A stretch of 64,000 nt of DNA from Variovorax boronicumulans (GTDB lineage Bacteria > Pseudomonadota > Gammaproteobacteria > Burkholderiales > Burkholderiaceae_C), in NCBI RefSeq assembly GCF_007677875.1, contig NZ_VEDO01000001.1, positions 124,001 to 188,000 on the forward strand. The letters are read 5' to 3'. Positions within the stretch are counted from its first letter, which is position 1. Every line of letters starts with the position of its first letter. Shown piece by piece: positions 53,642 through 64,000 of this stretch. A model generated the notes under the pieces. The model worked only from the letters and a program-made list of their open reading frames with translations, did no database searches and was not told the origin of the DNA. Position numbers and translations under genes: made by a program.

Positions 53642-54270
53642 TGATTCAGACCTTGGAGCAACTGCGCGGCCTGTACGCCGCCCCCGGCGACCGCGCGCTG
53701 CGCAAGCAGTTGGACCACATCGATGCGCACGCGGCGCGCTTCATCACGCTCTCGCCGTTCTGCGTGGTCGCCACGGGCGGCGTGCACGGCGCTCTGCTGG
53801 ACGCCTCGCCGCGTGGCGGCGCGCCCGGCTTCGTCAAGCTGGCCGATGCGCGCACGCTGCTGCTGCCTGACTCGGGCGGCAACAACCGGCTCGACACGCT
53901 GGAGAACCTGCTGGTCGACCCGCGCCTGGCGCTGATCTTCCTGATCCCCAACGTGGACGAGACGCTGCGCGTGAACGGCCGCGCGCGTCTTCGCGACGAG
54001 GCGGAGTTCACGGGCCGCTTCGCCGAAGGGCGCCAGCGCCCCAAGCTCGTGATCGAGGTGCAGGTCGAAGAGGTCTACCTGCACTGCGCCAAGGCCTTCA
54101 TGCGCTCGCAGCTCTGGCAGCCCGAGACCTGGCCCCGGCGCTCCGCGCTGCCCAGCATGAACCAGATGATCCACGACCAGATCGGTGCCTGCGCCCCAAC
54201 CGAGACGCAGGAGCAGATGCTGGCGCGCTACCGCGACCAGCTTGCCCAGGAAACGACCCCTTCCGCCTGA
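53641..54270 (+). CDS. PPOX-type FMN-binding flavoprotein (MSMEG_1061 family)
   Basis: A 209-residue pyridoxamine-phosphate oxidase-like split-barrel protein. RFITLSPFCVVATGG near residues 34-48, DASPRGGAPGFVKLADARTLLLPDSGGNNRLDTLEN in pieces (SPRGGAPGF near 57-65, LPDSGGNNRLDTLENLL near 79-95), and VNGRARL near 118-124 are the family's conserved segments, with FMN contacts expected in the first two. MSMEG_1061-like proteins are annotated as PPOX-class flavoproteins without defined substrate. It sits between the SDR and acyl-CoA dehydrogenase genes. Confidence 0.86.
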   Translation: MIQTLEQLRGLYAAPGDRALRKQLDHIDAHAARFITLSPFCVVATGGVHGALLDASPRGGAPGFVKLADARTLLLPDSGGNNRLDTLENLLVDPRLALIFLIPNVDETLRVNGRARLRDEAEFTGRFAEGRQRPKLVIEVQVEEVYLHCAKAFMRSQLWQPETWPRRSALPSMNQMIHDQIGACAPTETQEQMLARYRDQLAQETTPSA

Positions 54271-54286
54271 GACAACGGAAACGACC

Positions 54287-55417
54287 ATGCTGCTGACCCC
54301 CGACCAGGAAGCCATCCGCGACGCGGTGCGCGATTTCGCCCAGGCTGAACTGTGGCCCCATGCCGCCCGCTGGGACCGCGAACACCATTTCCCCAAGCAG
54401 GCCCACCAGGGCCTGGCCGCGCTCGGCGCCTACGGCATCTGCGTGCCCGAAGAACACGGCGGCGCTGGCCTGGACTACCTCACGCTGGCGCTGGTGCTGG
54501 AAGAAATCGCCGCCGGCGACGGCGGCACCAGCACCGCCATCAGTGTGACCAACTGCCCCGTCAACGCCATCCTGATGCGCTACGGCAACGCCGCGCAGAA
54601 GAAGCGCTGGCTCGAGCCTCTCGCGCAAGGCCAGATGCTGGGCGCCTTCTGCCTGACGGAGCCACACGTGGGCAGCGACGCCTCGGCACTGCGCACCACG
54701 GCGCGGCGTGATGGTGATGGCTACGTGATCGACGGCGTCAAGCAGTTCATCACGAGCGGCAAGAACGGCCAGGTGGCCATCGTCATCGCCGTGACCGACA
54801 AGGGCGCGGGCAAGAGGGGCATGAGCGCCTTCCTCGTGCCCACCGACACGCCGGGCTACCAGGTCGCGCGACTGGAGGACAAGCTGGGCCAGCACAGCAG
54901 CGACACGGCACAGATCAACTTCGAGGGCTGCCGCATCCCGGCCGACCACCTGATCGGTGCCGAGGGCGAGGGCTACAAGATCGCGCTGGGCGCGCTCGAA
55001 GGCGGGCGCATCGGCATCGCCGCGCAGAGCGTGGGCATGGCGCGCAGCGCCTTCGAGGCCGCGCTGGCCTATGCCAAGGAGCGCGAGAGCTTCGGCGTGC
55101 CGATCTTCCAGCACCAGGCCGTGGGCTTCCGGCTGGCCGATTGCGCGACGCAGATCGAGGCTGCGCGCCAGTTGATCTGGCATGCCGCCAGCCTGCGCGA
55201 CGCTGGCCGGCCGTGTCTGAAGGAAGCCGCCATGGCCAAGCTGTTCGCCAGCGAGATGGCCGAGCGCGTCTGCAGCGCGGCGATCCAGACGCTGGGCGGC
55301 TACGGCATCGTTAACGACTTCCCGGTGGAGCGCATCTACCGCGACGTGCGCGTGTGCCAGATCTACGAGGGCACGAGCGACGTGCAGAAGATCCTGATCA
55401 CGCGCGCCCTGGCGTGA
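54287..55417 (+). CDS. Acyl-CoA dehydrogenase
   Basis: A 376-residue acyl-CoA dehydrogenase. AFCLTEPHVGSDASALRTTA near residues 121-140 is family signature 1 with FAD contacts; QTLGGYGIVNDFPVERIYRDVRVCQIYEGTSDVQ in pieces (LGGYGIVNDFPVERIYRD near 335-352, IYEGTSDVQ near 357-365) carries signature 2 and the catalytic Glu in YEGT. Substrate chain length cannot be deduced; short branched or straight acyl-CoA would suit the LiuR-type context. It overlaps the downstream GTG-start gene by 4 nt (GTGA). Confidence 0.94.
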   Translation: MLLTPDQEAIRDAVRDFAQAELWPHAARWDREHHFPKQAHQGLAALGAYGICVPEEHGGAGLDYLTLALVLEEIAAGDGGTSTAISVTNCPVNAILMRYGNAAQKKRWLEPLAQGQMLGAFCLTEPHVGSDASALRTTARRDGDGYVIDGVKQFITSGKNGQVAIVIAVTDKGAGKRGMSAFLVPTDTPGYQVARLEDKLGQHSSDTAQINFEGCRIPADHLIGAEGEGYKIALGALEGGRIGIAAQSVGMARSAFEAALAYAKERESFGVPIFQHQAVGFRLADCATQIEAARQLIWHAASLRDAGRPCLKEAAMAKLFASEMAERVCSAAIQTLGGYGIVNDFPVERIYRDVRVCQIYEGTSDVQKILITRALA

Positions 55418-55812
55418 CGGTCTGCCCCTGTGGCCGCATGGACGCGCGCCAGCGTGCGCTGGCCTATGCCGACTGCTGCGGCCGCTACCTCGATGACTTC
55501 GCGCAGACGCCTGCGCCCGACGCCGAGTCGCTCATGCGTTCGCGCTACACGGCCTTCGTGCGCGAGCGCGCCGACTACCTGCTGGCCACCTGGCACGCCA
55601 GCCATCGGCCCGCGCAGCTGGACTTCGACGCCGGCACACGCTGGCTGGGCCTGCAGGTCAAGGACCGCCGGCAGGTCGACGCCGAGCATGCCGAGGTCGA
55701 GTTCGTCGCCCGCCAGCGCGACGCCTCGGGCCGCGCGCACCGGCTGCACGAGCGCAGCCGGTTCGTGCGCGAGGGTGGGCGCTGGTACTACGTGGACGGC
55801 AGCCAGCGCTGA
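55414..55812 (+). CDS. YchJ-family (UPF0225) SEC-C/zinc-binding protein
   Basis: A 132-residue protein beginning VTVCPCGR with CPCG near residues 4-7 and YADCCGRYL near 18-26, the zinc-binding ends of the YchJ family, followed by the NTF2-like domain (LMRSRYTAFVRERADYLLATWH). The start is a GTG overlapping the acyl-CoA dehydrogenase stop (GTGA); no ATG is available before the first Cys pair. Function unknown. Co-translated with the catabolic operon although the protein family is not known to be catabolic. Confidence 0.83.
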   Translation: MTVCPCGRMDARQRALAYADCCGRYLDDFAQTPAPDAESLMRSRYTAFVRERADYLLATWHASHRPAQLDFDAGTRWLGLQVKDRRQVDAEHAEVEFVARQRDASGRAHRLHERSRFVREGGRWYYVDGSQR

Positions 55813-55836
55813 ATGCAAGCCCACGCGCGTGGTCCA

Positions 55837-56517
55837 ATGGCGGCCATGCGATTCGAAGCCATCTTGTTCGACTGCGACGGCGTGCTCGTCGATTCCGAAC
55901 CCATCACCCACCGCGTGCTGGTCCAGGTCCTGGGCGAGCGCGGCTGGCAGATCACCCAGGAAGAATGCATGCGCATCTTCATCGGAAAGGCCGTCAAGGA
56001 CGAGGCCGCGCTGATCGAGCAGCGCACGGGCCAGCCCGTCACGGCCGAGTGGCTGCAGGCCTTCTGGGACCGGCGCAACGCCGCGCTGGAGCGAGAGCTG
56101 TTGCCCATCGCCGGGGCCCTGGAGGCGGTGCCCGCATTGCACACAGCCACCGGCGGGCGCATCGCCTGCGCCTCGGGTGCCGACCGCGGCAAGGTCGAGA
56201 TGCAGCTGCGCAAGGTGGGCCTGTACCCGCTGTTCGAGGGCCGCATCTTCAGCGGCCACGAGATGCCGCGCTCCAAGCCCTTTCCCGACGTGTACCTCGC
56301 GGCGGCCGAGGCGCTGGGCGTGGACCCGCGCCGCTGTGGGGTGGTGGAGGACACGGTCACCGGCGTCACCGCGGGCGCGGCGGCGGGTGCCACGGTGTTC
56401 GGCTACAGCCCGGGCGGTCCCGGCCACAGTCCGGCCGAGGCGCTGCGCGCTGCCGGGGCCGCGCATGTGTTCGAGGACATGGCTGCCCTGCCGGCCCTGC
56501 TGTCCTTCTGGGAGTGA
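55837..56517 (+). CDS. HAD-family phosphatase (phosphoglycolate phosphatase/beta-phosphoglucomutase type)
   Basis: A 226-residue HAD superfamily hydrolase with a class I cap. Motif I is LFDCDGVLVDSEP near residues 9-21, motif III Lys in RSKPFPDVY near 146-154, and motif IV VVEDTVTGVTAGAAAG near 172-187. It probably dephosphorylates a small phosphorylated metabolite such as phosphoglycolate or a sugar phosphate. Three in-frame ATGs (55813, 55837, 55846) are possible starts; the last would begin directly at the fold, and 55837 is used. Confidence 0.85.
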   Translation: MAAMRFEAILFDCDGVLVDSEPITHRVLVQVLGERGWQITQEECMRIFIGKAVKDEAALIEQRTGQPVTAEWLQAFWDRRNAALERELLPIAGALEAVPALHTATGGRIACASGADRGKVEMQLRKVGLYPLFEGRIFSGHEMPRSKPFPDVYLAAAEALGVDPRRCGVVEDTVTGVTAGAAAGATVFGYSPGGPGHSPAEALRAAGAAHVFEDMAALPALLSFWE

Positions 56518-56556
56518 CGGGCGGTCTGGCCCCGGACTTGCATCGCGCCGCCCGCC

Positions 56557-57312
56557 ATGCGCCGCTTCTTCGTCCTGACCAGCCGGCACCGCGCGCCTTC
56601 GACCAACCTGGTGCTGGGCCTGTTGCTGGCCTTCAACGCCGGCGCCATCAACGCCGGCGGTTTCCTCGTGCTGCACCAGTACACCTCGCACATGACGGGC
56701 TTCACCTCCCAGCTGGCCGACGGGCTGGCGCTGGGCCAGGGCCGGCTGGTGCTCACGGCGCTCGGGGCGCTGCTGGCCTTTGTCGCCGGTGCGGCGGCCA
56801 CGGCCATGCTGGTCAACTGGGGCCGCCAGCACCGGCTGGACAGCATCTACGCGCTTCCGCTGCTGTGCGAGGCGCTGCTGATGTTCCCGTTCGGCCTCAT
56901 GGGCGCGATCACGCTGGGCTGGCAGACGCCGTTCGCGGTGCCGCTGACCGTGCTGCTGCTGTCCTTCATCATGGGCCTGCAGAACGCGGTGGGCTCCAAG
57001 ACGTCGGGTGGCCGTGTGCGCACCACGCACATGACCGGCAACATCACCGACCTGGGCATGGAGTTGGGCAAGCTGCTGTACGTCAACCATGCATCGGCGC
57101 CGCGCCGGGTCCGGCATGACCGCGCCAAGCTCCGGCTCACGACCGGCCTGCTGGCCAGCTTCCTGTTCGGCGGCATGGCGGGCGCGCTGGGCTTCTCGCG
57201 CCTGGGCTTCGTCTGCGTGGTGCCGCTGGCCGCACTGCTGCTGGCGGTCTCGCTGCCTCCGCTGTGGCGCGACCTGCACAGGCTACGGCCATTGCGGGCG
57301 CGGCCGCGCTGA
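56557..57312 (+). CDS. YoaK/DUF1275-family membrane protein
   Basis: A 251-residue membrane protein with about six helices. NAGAINAGGFLVLHQYTSHMTGF near the N-terminus (residues 24-46) and GLQNAVGSKTSGGRVRTTHMTGNITDLG near 145-172, read in pieces, are typical of the DUF1275 (YoaK) family, whose transport or other function is undefined. A TGCGCCGCTT basic start leads into the first helix. Ends against the convergent serA gene with no gap. Confidence 0.85.
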   Translation: MRRFFVLTSRHRAPSTNLVLGLLLAFNAGAINAGGFLVLHQYTSHMTGFTSQLADGLALGQGRLVLTALGALLAFVAGAAATAMLVNWGRQHRLDSIYALPLLCEALLMFPFGLMGAITLGWQTPFAVPLTVLLLSFIMGLQNAVGSKTSGGRVRTTHMTGNITDLGMELGKLLYVNHASAPRRVRHDRAKLRLTTGLLASFLFGGMAGALGFSRLGFVCVVPLAALLLAVSLPPLWRDLHRLRPLRARPR

Positions 57313-58545
57313 TCAGAACAGCACGCGCGTGCGGATGGTGCCCGGCACCTGGGCCAGCTTCTCCTGGGCGCGCTCGGAGGAGCCGGCATCGAGGTCGATC
57401 ACGACGTAGCCGATCTTCTCGTTGGTCTGCAGGTACTGCGCCGAGATGTTGATGTGGTTGTCCGAGAAGATGCGGTTGATCTCCGACAGCACGCCCGGCA
57501 CGTTGTGGTGCACGTGCAGCAGCCGGTGCTTGCCCGGGTGCGAAGGCAGCGAGACCTCGGGGAAGTTGACCGACGAGGTGGTGGCGCCGGTGTCGCTGTA
57601 GCGCACCAGTTTTTCGGCCACCTCCAGGCCGATGTTGGCCTGGGCTTCCATGGTCGAGCCGCCAATGTGCGGGGTCAGGATCACGTTGTCCAGGCCGCGC
57701 AGCGGCGACTGGAACTCGTCTTTGTTGCCGCGTGGTTCCACCGGGAACACGTCGATGGCCGCACCCAGCAGCTTGCCGGCCTTGACCGCTTCGGCCAGCG
57801 GCTCGATCTCCACGACGGTGCCGCGCGAGGCGTTGATCAGGATGGCACCCGGCTTCATGGCCGCGATCTGCGCCGCGCCGATCATCCACTGCGTCGATGG
57901 CGTCTCGGGCACGTGCAGCGTCACGATGTCGCTGCTGGCCAGCAGCTCGGCCAGTCCCACCTGGCGCGCATTGCCCAGCGGCAGCTTGGACACGATGTCG
58001 TGGAACTGCACGTGCATGCCCAGGGCTTCGGCCAGCACCGAAAGCTGCGTGCCGATGGCGCCGTAGCCCACCACGCCCAGCGTCTTGCCACGGATCTCGT
58101 AGGCGTTCTCGGCCGTCTTGAGCCAGCCGCCGCGGTGCGCGGCCGCGTTCTTGGCCGGCACGCCGCGCAGCAGCAAGATGGCCTCGGCGATCACGAGCTC
58201 GGCCACCGAGCGCGTGTTGGAGTAGGGCGCGTTGAACACCGCGATACCGCGCTCGCGCGCAGCCGCCAGGTCGACCTGGTTGGTGCCGATGCAGAAGCAG
58301 CCCGCGGCCACCAGCTTGTGCGCGTGGGCGAACACCTCGGCCGTGAGTTGCGTGCGCGAGCGGATGCCGATGAAGTGCACGTCGGCGATCTTGCGCTTGA
58401 GTTCCTCGTCGGGCAGCGCCGAGGGCAGGGATTCGATCTGGCTGTAGCCGGCGGCGCGCAGCACCTCGACGGCAGAGGGGTGGATGCCCTCGAGCAGCAG
58501 GAACTTGATCTTGGCCTTGTCCAGGGAGGTCGTCGGAAGCGTCAT
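57313..58545 (-). CDS. serA: D-3-phosphoglycerate dehydrogenase
   Basis: A 410-residue enzyme of the E. coli SerA length class. The NAD-binding motif is GVVGYGAIGTQLS near residues 155-167; catalytic residues lie in NASRGTVVE (Arg) near 238, VFPVEP (Glu) near 265 and LTPHIGGST (His) near 288-296. The last ~75 residues form an ACT domain (LLHVHHNVPGVLSEINRIFS) that binds serine for feedback inhibition. It catalyses the first step of serine synthesis. The ATG used gives MTLPTTSLDKAKIKF; the upstream frame extension has no support. Convergent with the YoaK gene. Confidence 0.95.
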   Translation of the reverse strand: MTLPTTSLDKAKIKFLLLEGIHPSAVEVLRAAGYSQIESLPSALPDEELKRKIADVHFIGIRSRTQLTAEVFAHAHKLVAAGCFCIGTNQVDLAAARERGIAVFNAPYSNTRSVAELVIAEAILLLRGVPAKNAAAHRGGWLKTAENAYEIRGKTLGVVGYGAIGTQLSVLAEALGMHVQFHDIVSKLPLGNARQVGLAELLASSDIVTLHVPETPSTQWMIGAAQIAAMKPGAILINASRGTVVEIEPLAEAVKAGKLLGAAIDVFPVEPRGNKDEFQSPLRGLDNVILTPHIGGSTMEAQANIGLEVAEKLVRYSDTGATTSSVNFPEVSLPSHPGKHRLLHVHHNVPGVLSEINRIFSDNHINISAQYLQTNEKIGYVVIDLDAGSSERAQEKLAQVPGTIRTRVLF

Positions 58546-58656
58546 GGGTGCGGGTGCGCCGTGCGGCTGGGACCGGGAAAAAGGGGGCGATCCTACTCCG
58601 CGCTCCGATGGCAACGTCGCGAACGAGGGCAAAAACGCCGTTGCGGGGGGACGCGG

Positions 58657-58962
58657 CTAGAGCCGCTTCTGGATCTTCACGCGGATGGCCGTCACCTCCC
58701 AGCCGCGGTTGCGCAGCGCCTGCTGCAACAGTGGCGCCAGGTGGCGCAGCTTGGCGGCGGCGGCGCTGTTGTCCACCAGCAGGCACCAGCCGTTCTCATC
58801 GATCGGGCCGGGCCGGATGGCGGTGCGCATGGGCGGCGGAATCAGCTGCTGCACCGCGGCCAGGCGCTCGGCCGACTCGCGCACCAGGGCCGACAGCCGA
58901 GCCAGCGGCTGGGAATCGGCAACGGCCTGTTGCAGGGTGAACGAGCGGCGGGGGGCGGGCAT
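58657..58962 (-). CDS. DciA-like DUF721 protein
   Basis: A 101-residue protein with the DUF721 pattern: [19 protein letters not shown] near residues 8-26 and [26 protein letters not shown] near 60-85. DUF721 proteins of the DciA type load the replicative helicase DnaB in bacteria lacking DnaC, usually with an N-terminal KH-like domain; this copy is short. The ATG is just upstream of the divergent secA promoter. Stop lies 111 bp from the serA start. The replication role is by family and needs no further assumption here. Confidence 0.8.
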   Translation of the reverse strand: MPAPRRSFTLQQAVADSQPLARLSALVRESAERLAAVQQLIPPPMRTAIRPGPIDENGWCLLVDNSAAAAKLRHLAPLLQQALRNRGWEVTAIRVKIQKRL

Positions 58963-59144
58963 GGCCGGGGGATTATCGGGGGCACCAGCGCCACAGGGCG
59001 GCCGGCATAAAATCGCCGGTTTGGCACGTGCCGGGCCCCGGCCAATTGCGCACCTGCCGCCATTTCCGGATTCCACCGACACCAAGGGATTTCGGTCGCC
59101 ATGCCACCGCGCCATGCCGGGCGGAGGCGGGCGATCTCGTATTC

Positions 59145-61907
<2,763 letters not shown>

Positions 61908-61929
61908 GACGTCGAACCGAGGAATTTCC

Positions 61930-63159
61930 ATGCCTGTCCATCTCTCCCCCCCGAATCCCGCCGACCTGCACGCCGTGGCCGGCGTGCGCATCGGTGTCGC
62001 CGAAGCCGGCGTGCGCAAGGCCAACCGCAAGGACCTCACGGTCGTGCTGCTCGATGAAGGCGCGGCCGTGGCCGGTGTGTTCACGCAGAACCGCTTCTGC
62101 GCCGCGCCGGTGCAGATCTGCCGCAAGCACCTGGAGGCCGGCCACGGCATCCGCGCGATCCTGGTGAACACGGGCAATGCCAACGCGGGCACGGGCGACG
62201 ATGGTCTGGCGCGCGCGCAGGCCACCTGCGTGGCGCTGGCCCAGCACCTGGACGTGGCGCCCGAGCAGATCCTGCCGTTCTCCACCGGCGTGATCATGGA
62301 GCCGCTGCCCAGCGAGCGCATCATCGCGGGCCTGCCGGCCGCGCTGGCTGATGCGAAGCCCGACCACTGGGCGCGCGCTGCAGAAGGCATCATGACCACG
62401 GACACCGTGCCCAAGGCCTTCAGCACGCAGGTAAGCCTGTCGGGCGTGCCCGTGGCCATCACCGGCATCAGCAAGGGCGCCGGCATGATCCGCCCCAACA
62501 TGGCGACCATGCTGGGCTACCTGGCGACGGACGCGAAGATCGCCCCAGGCCTCATGCAGCAGCTCGCCAAGGATTTGGCCGACGCATCGTTCAACCGCGT
62601 GACCATCGACGGCGACACCTCGACCAACGACTCCTTCGTCGTGATCGCCACGCACAAGGCGGCGCATCCGGTCGTCGCATCCTGGGACACGCCGGACGGT
62701 CGCGCACTGCGTGCCGGCCTGCTCGAAGTGGCGCAGAAGCTGGCCCAGGCCATCGTGCGCGACGGCGAGGGCGCGACCAAGTTCATCACCATCCGCGTCG
62801 AAGGCGGCAAGACGGCCGAGGAATGCCGGCTCGCGGCCTATGCCATCGCCCACTCGCCGCTGGTCAAGACGGCTTTTTTCGCGAGCGACCCGAACCTGGG
62901 CCGCATTCTGGCCGCCGTGGGCTACGCCGGCATCGCGGATCTGGACCAGACGAAGATCGAACTGCATCTGGACGACGTGCACGTGGTCACGCGCGGCGGC
63001 CGCCGGCCCGAGTACCGCGAGGAAGACGGCCAGCGCGTCATGAAGCAAAGCGAGATCACGATCCGCGTCGGTCTGGGCCGTGGCGAGGCCGTGGACACGG
63101 TCTGGACCTGCGACCTCTCGCACGACTACGTGAGCATCAACGCCGACTACAGGTCATGA
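61930..63159 (+). CDS. argJ: Bifunctional ornithine acetyltransferase/N-acetylglutamate synthase
   Basis: A 409-residue ArgJ. The self-cleavage site is within [15 protein letters not shown] near residues 190-204, where the Thr of ATM becomes the N-terminal nucleophile of the beta chain; [17 protein letters not shown] near 77-93 and [12 protein letters not shown] near 222-233 are conserved active-site loops. It transfers acetyl from N-acetylornithine to glutamate and may also make N-acetylglutamate from acetyl-CoA, in arginine synthesis. It follows secA after 22 bp with AGGAATTTCC before the ATG. The final codon overlaps the start of the next gene (ATGA). Confidence 0.96.
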   Translation: MPVHLSPPNPADLHAVAGVRIGVAEAGVRKANRKDLTVVLLDEGAAVAGVFTQNRFCAAPVQICRKHLEAGHGIRAILVNTGNANAGTGDDGLARAQATCVALAQHLDVAPEQILPFSTGVIMEPLPSERIIAGLPAALADAKPDHWARAAEGIMTTDTVPKAFSTQVSLSGVPVAITGISKGAGMIRPNMATMLGYLATDAKIAPGLMQQLAKDLADASFNRVTIDGDTSTNDSFVVIATHKAAHPVVASWDTPDGRALRAGLLEVAQKLAQAIVRDGEGATKFITIRVEGGKTAEECRLAAYAIAHSPLVKTAFFASDPNLGRILAAVGYAGIADLDQTKIELHLDDVHVVTRGGRRPEYREEDGQRVMKQSEITIRVGLGRGEAVDTVWTCDLSHDYVSINADYRS

Positions 63160-64000
63160 ACGAGGCGTTCGAACGCATGCTCGCGCGCGTCGAGCAGCTC
63201 ATGGCCCGCATCGAGCGTGTGCTGCCGGCTCCGCTGTCCGAACCCGACTGGAACGCCTCCATCGCCTTCCGCTACCGCAAGCGCAGTTCCGGCCATGCGC
63301 TGCTGGAGCCCGTGCGCCACGTGGGCGTGATGCGCCTGGATGACCTGCAGGAAATCGACGGCCAGAAGGAAAAGATCCAGCGCAACACGCTGCAGTTCGT
63401 CGAAGGCAAGCCGGCCAACAACGTTCTGCTGACGGGCGCACGCGGCACCGGCAAGTCCTCGCTGATCCGTGGTTGCCTGAACGAATATGCGCCGCGCGGC
63501 CTGCGCCTGATCGAGGTCGACAAGGCCGACCTCGTGGACCTGCCCGACATCGTCGAGGTCGTGGCCCAGCGGCCCGAGAAATTCATCATCTTCGCCGACG
63601 ACCTCAGCTTCGAGGACGGCGAGCCCGGCTACAAAGCGCTCAAGTCCATCCTGGACGGCTCGGTCGCCGCGTCCACACCCAACGTGCTGATCTACGCGAC
63701 CAGCAACCGACGCCACCTGCTGCCCGAGTACATGAAGGAGAACCTCACGTACAAGCACACGGAGGACGGCGAACTGCATCCGGGCGAAGTGGTCGAAGAG
63801 AAGATTTCCTTGTCCGAGCGCTTCGGGCTGTGGGTCAGTTTCTATCCGTTCAGCCAGGACGAGTACCTGACCATCGTGGCCCAGTGGCTACGCTCCTTCG
63901 GCCTGTCGGCCGCAGTGGTCGAGGCGGCCCGGCCGGAGGCCCTGGTCTGGGCGCTCGAACGGGCTTCCCGCAGCGGGCGCGTGGCCTACCAGTTCGCGCG
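63156..64000 (+). CDS. DUF815 AAA-type ATPase, 3' truncated
   Basis: The first 281 residues of a DUF815 protein. Walker A is [16 protein letters not shown] near residues 89-104, Walker [13 protein letters not shown] near 144-155, and the arginine-rich sensor segment [21 protein letters not shown] near 174-194 is typical. The family consists of uncharacterised AAA+ proteins beside argJ in Betaproteobacteria. Start ATG overlaps the argJ stop (ATGA). The reading frame runs off the window edge. Confidence 0.88.
   Translation, partial: MNEAFERMLARVEQLMARIERVLPAPLSEPDWNASIAFRYRKRSSGHALLEPVRHVGVMRLDDLQEIDGQKEKIQRNTLQFVEGKPANNVLLTGARGTGKSSLIRGCLNEYAPRGLRLIEVDKADLVDLPDIVEVVAQRPEKFIIFADDLSFEDGEPGYKALKSILDGSVAASTPNVLIYATSNRRHLLPEYMKENLTYKHTEDGELHPGEVVEEKISLSERFGLWVSFYPFSQDEYLTIVAQWLRSFGLSAAVVEAARPEALVWALERASRSGRVAYQFA

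Overview
The window is chromosomal DNA of a high-G+C betaproteobacterium. The tandem ctaC-ctaD-38 aa protein-ctaG-ctaE cluster followed by SURF1-Sco-like-ctaA-ctaB-Sco, the MoxR/VWA pair, the Bug-type binding protein, DUF1841, DUF2244, the twin-transmembrane protein and the codon use all point to Burkholderiales, most likely Comamonadaceae. Genus cannot be fixed from the sequence alone. Genes are densely packed, with many ATGA or TGATG start/stop overlaps.

Region 1 (1 to about 3,300) is the end of a prophage: a truncated endolysin, an i-spanin with an o-spanin lipoprotein nested inside it in another frame, a small phage ORF, then a leftward three-gene cassette of unrecognised proteins with clearly lower G+C. 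A stretch resembling the 5' half of a tRNA at about 3,265-3,300 may mark the host junction. Region 2 (3,337-14,684) is core: tamA-tamB, a VWA/MoxR pair, cytochrome c4, DUF1841, an M20 peptidase and an adhesin-E-like protein.

Region 3 (14,724-25,893) looks like one metabolic unit: a class II (degradative) HMG-CoA reductase whose active-site residues fall at the same positions as in the Pseudomonas mevalonii enzyme, a divergent MocR regulator, an acyl-CoA synthetase, a GMC oxidoreductase and a Liv-type ABC importer with a fused LivM-LivG protein. A 38-nt motif sits in the mvaA/mocR intergenic region and again upstream of livK (27 of 38 positions identical, same spacing). This suggests that MocR controls both loci and that the importer serves mevalonate or a related compound.

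Region 4 (26,012-32,314) holds a TauE/SafE permease and a GntR-controlled six-gene catabolic operon (FAH-family hydrolase, Bug binding protein, DUF1185, quinone oxidoreductase, VOC protein, RutE-like reductase) whose substrate is unknown. Region 5 (32,316-38,057) has a KefC/KefF-like pair, an orphan ParA, MaoC, TrmL, ComF and a BioC-like methyltransferase.

Region 6 (38,213-47,583) encodes the aa3-type cytochrome c oxidase and its assembly factors for heme A synthesis and copper delivery, ending before rpoH, which has a CIRCE operator over its promoter. Region 7 (48,831-55,812) is an acyl-CoA catabolic cluster around a LiuR-type MerR regulator, with two palindromic operators, one a perfect 28-bp palindrome. 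Region 8 (55,837-64,000) is a HAD phosphatase, a YoaK-type membrane protein, serA, a DciA-like protein, secA, argJ and a truncated DUF815 ATPase. No complete tRNA, rRNA, CRISPR array, transposase or integrase was seen.
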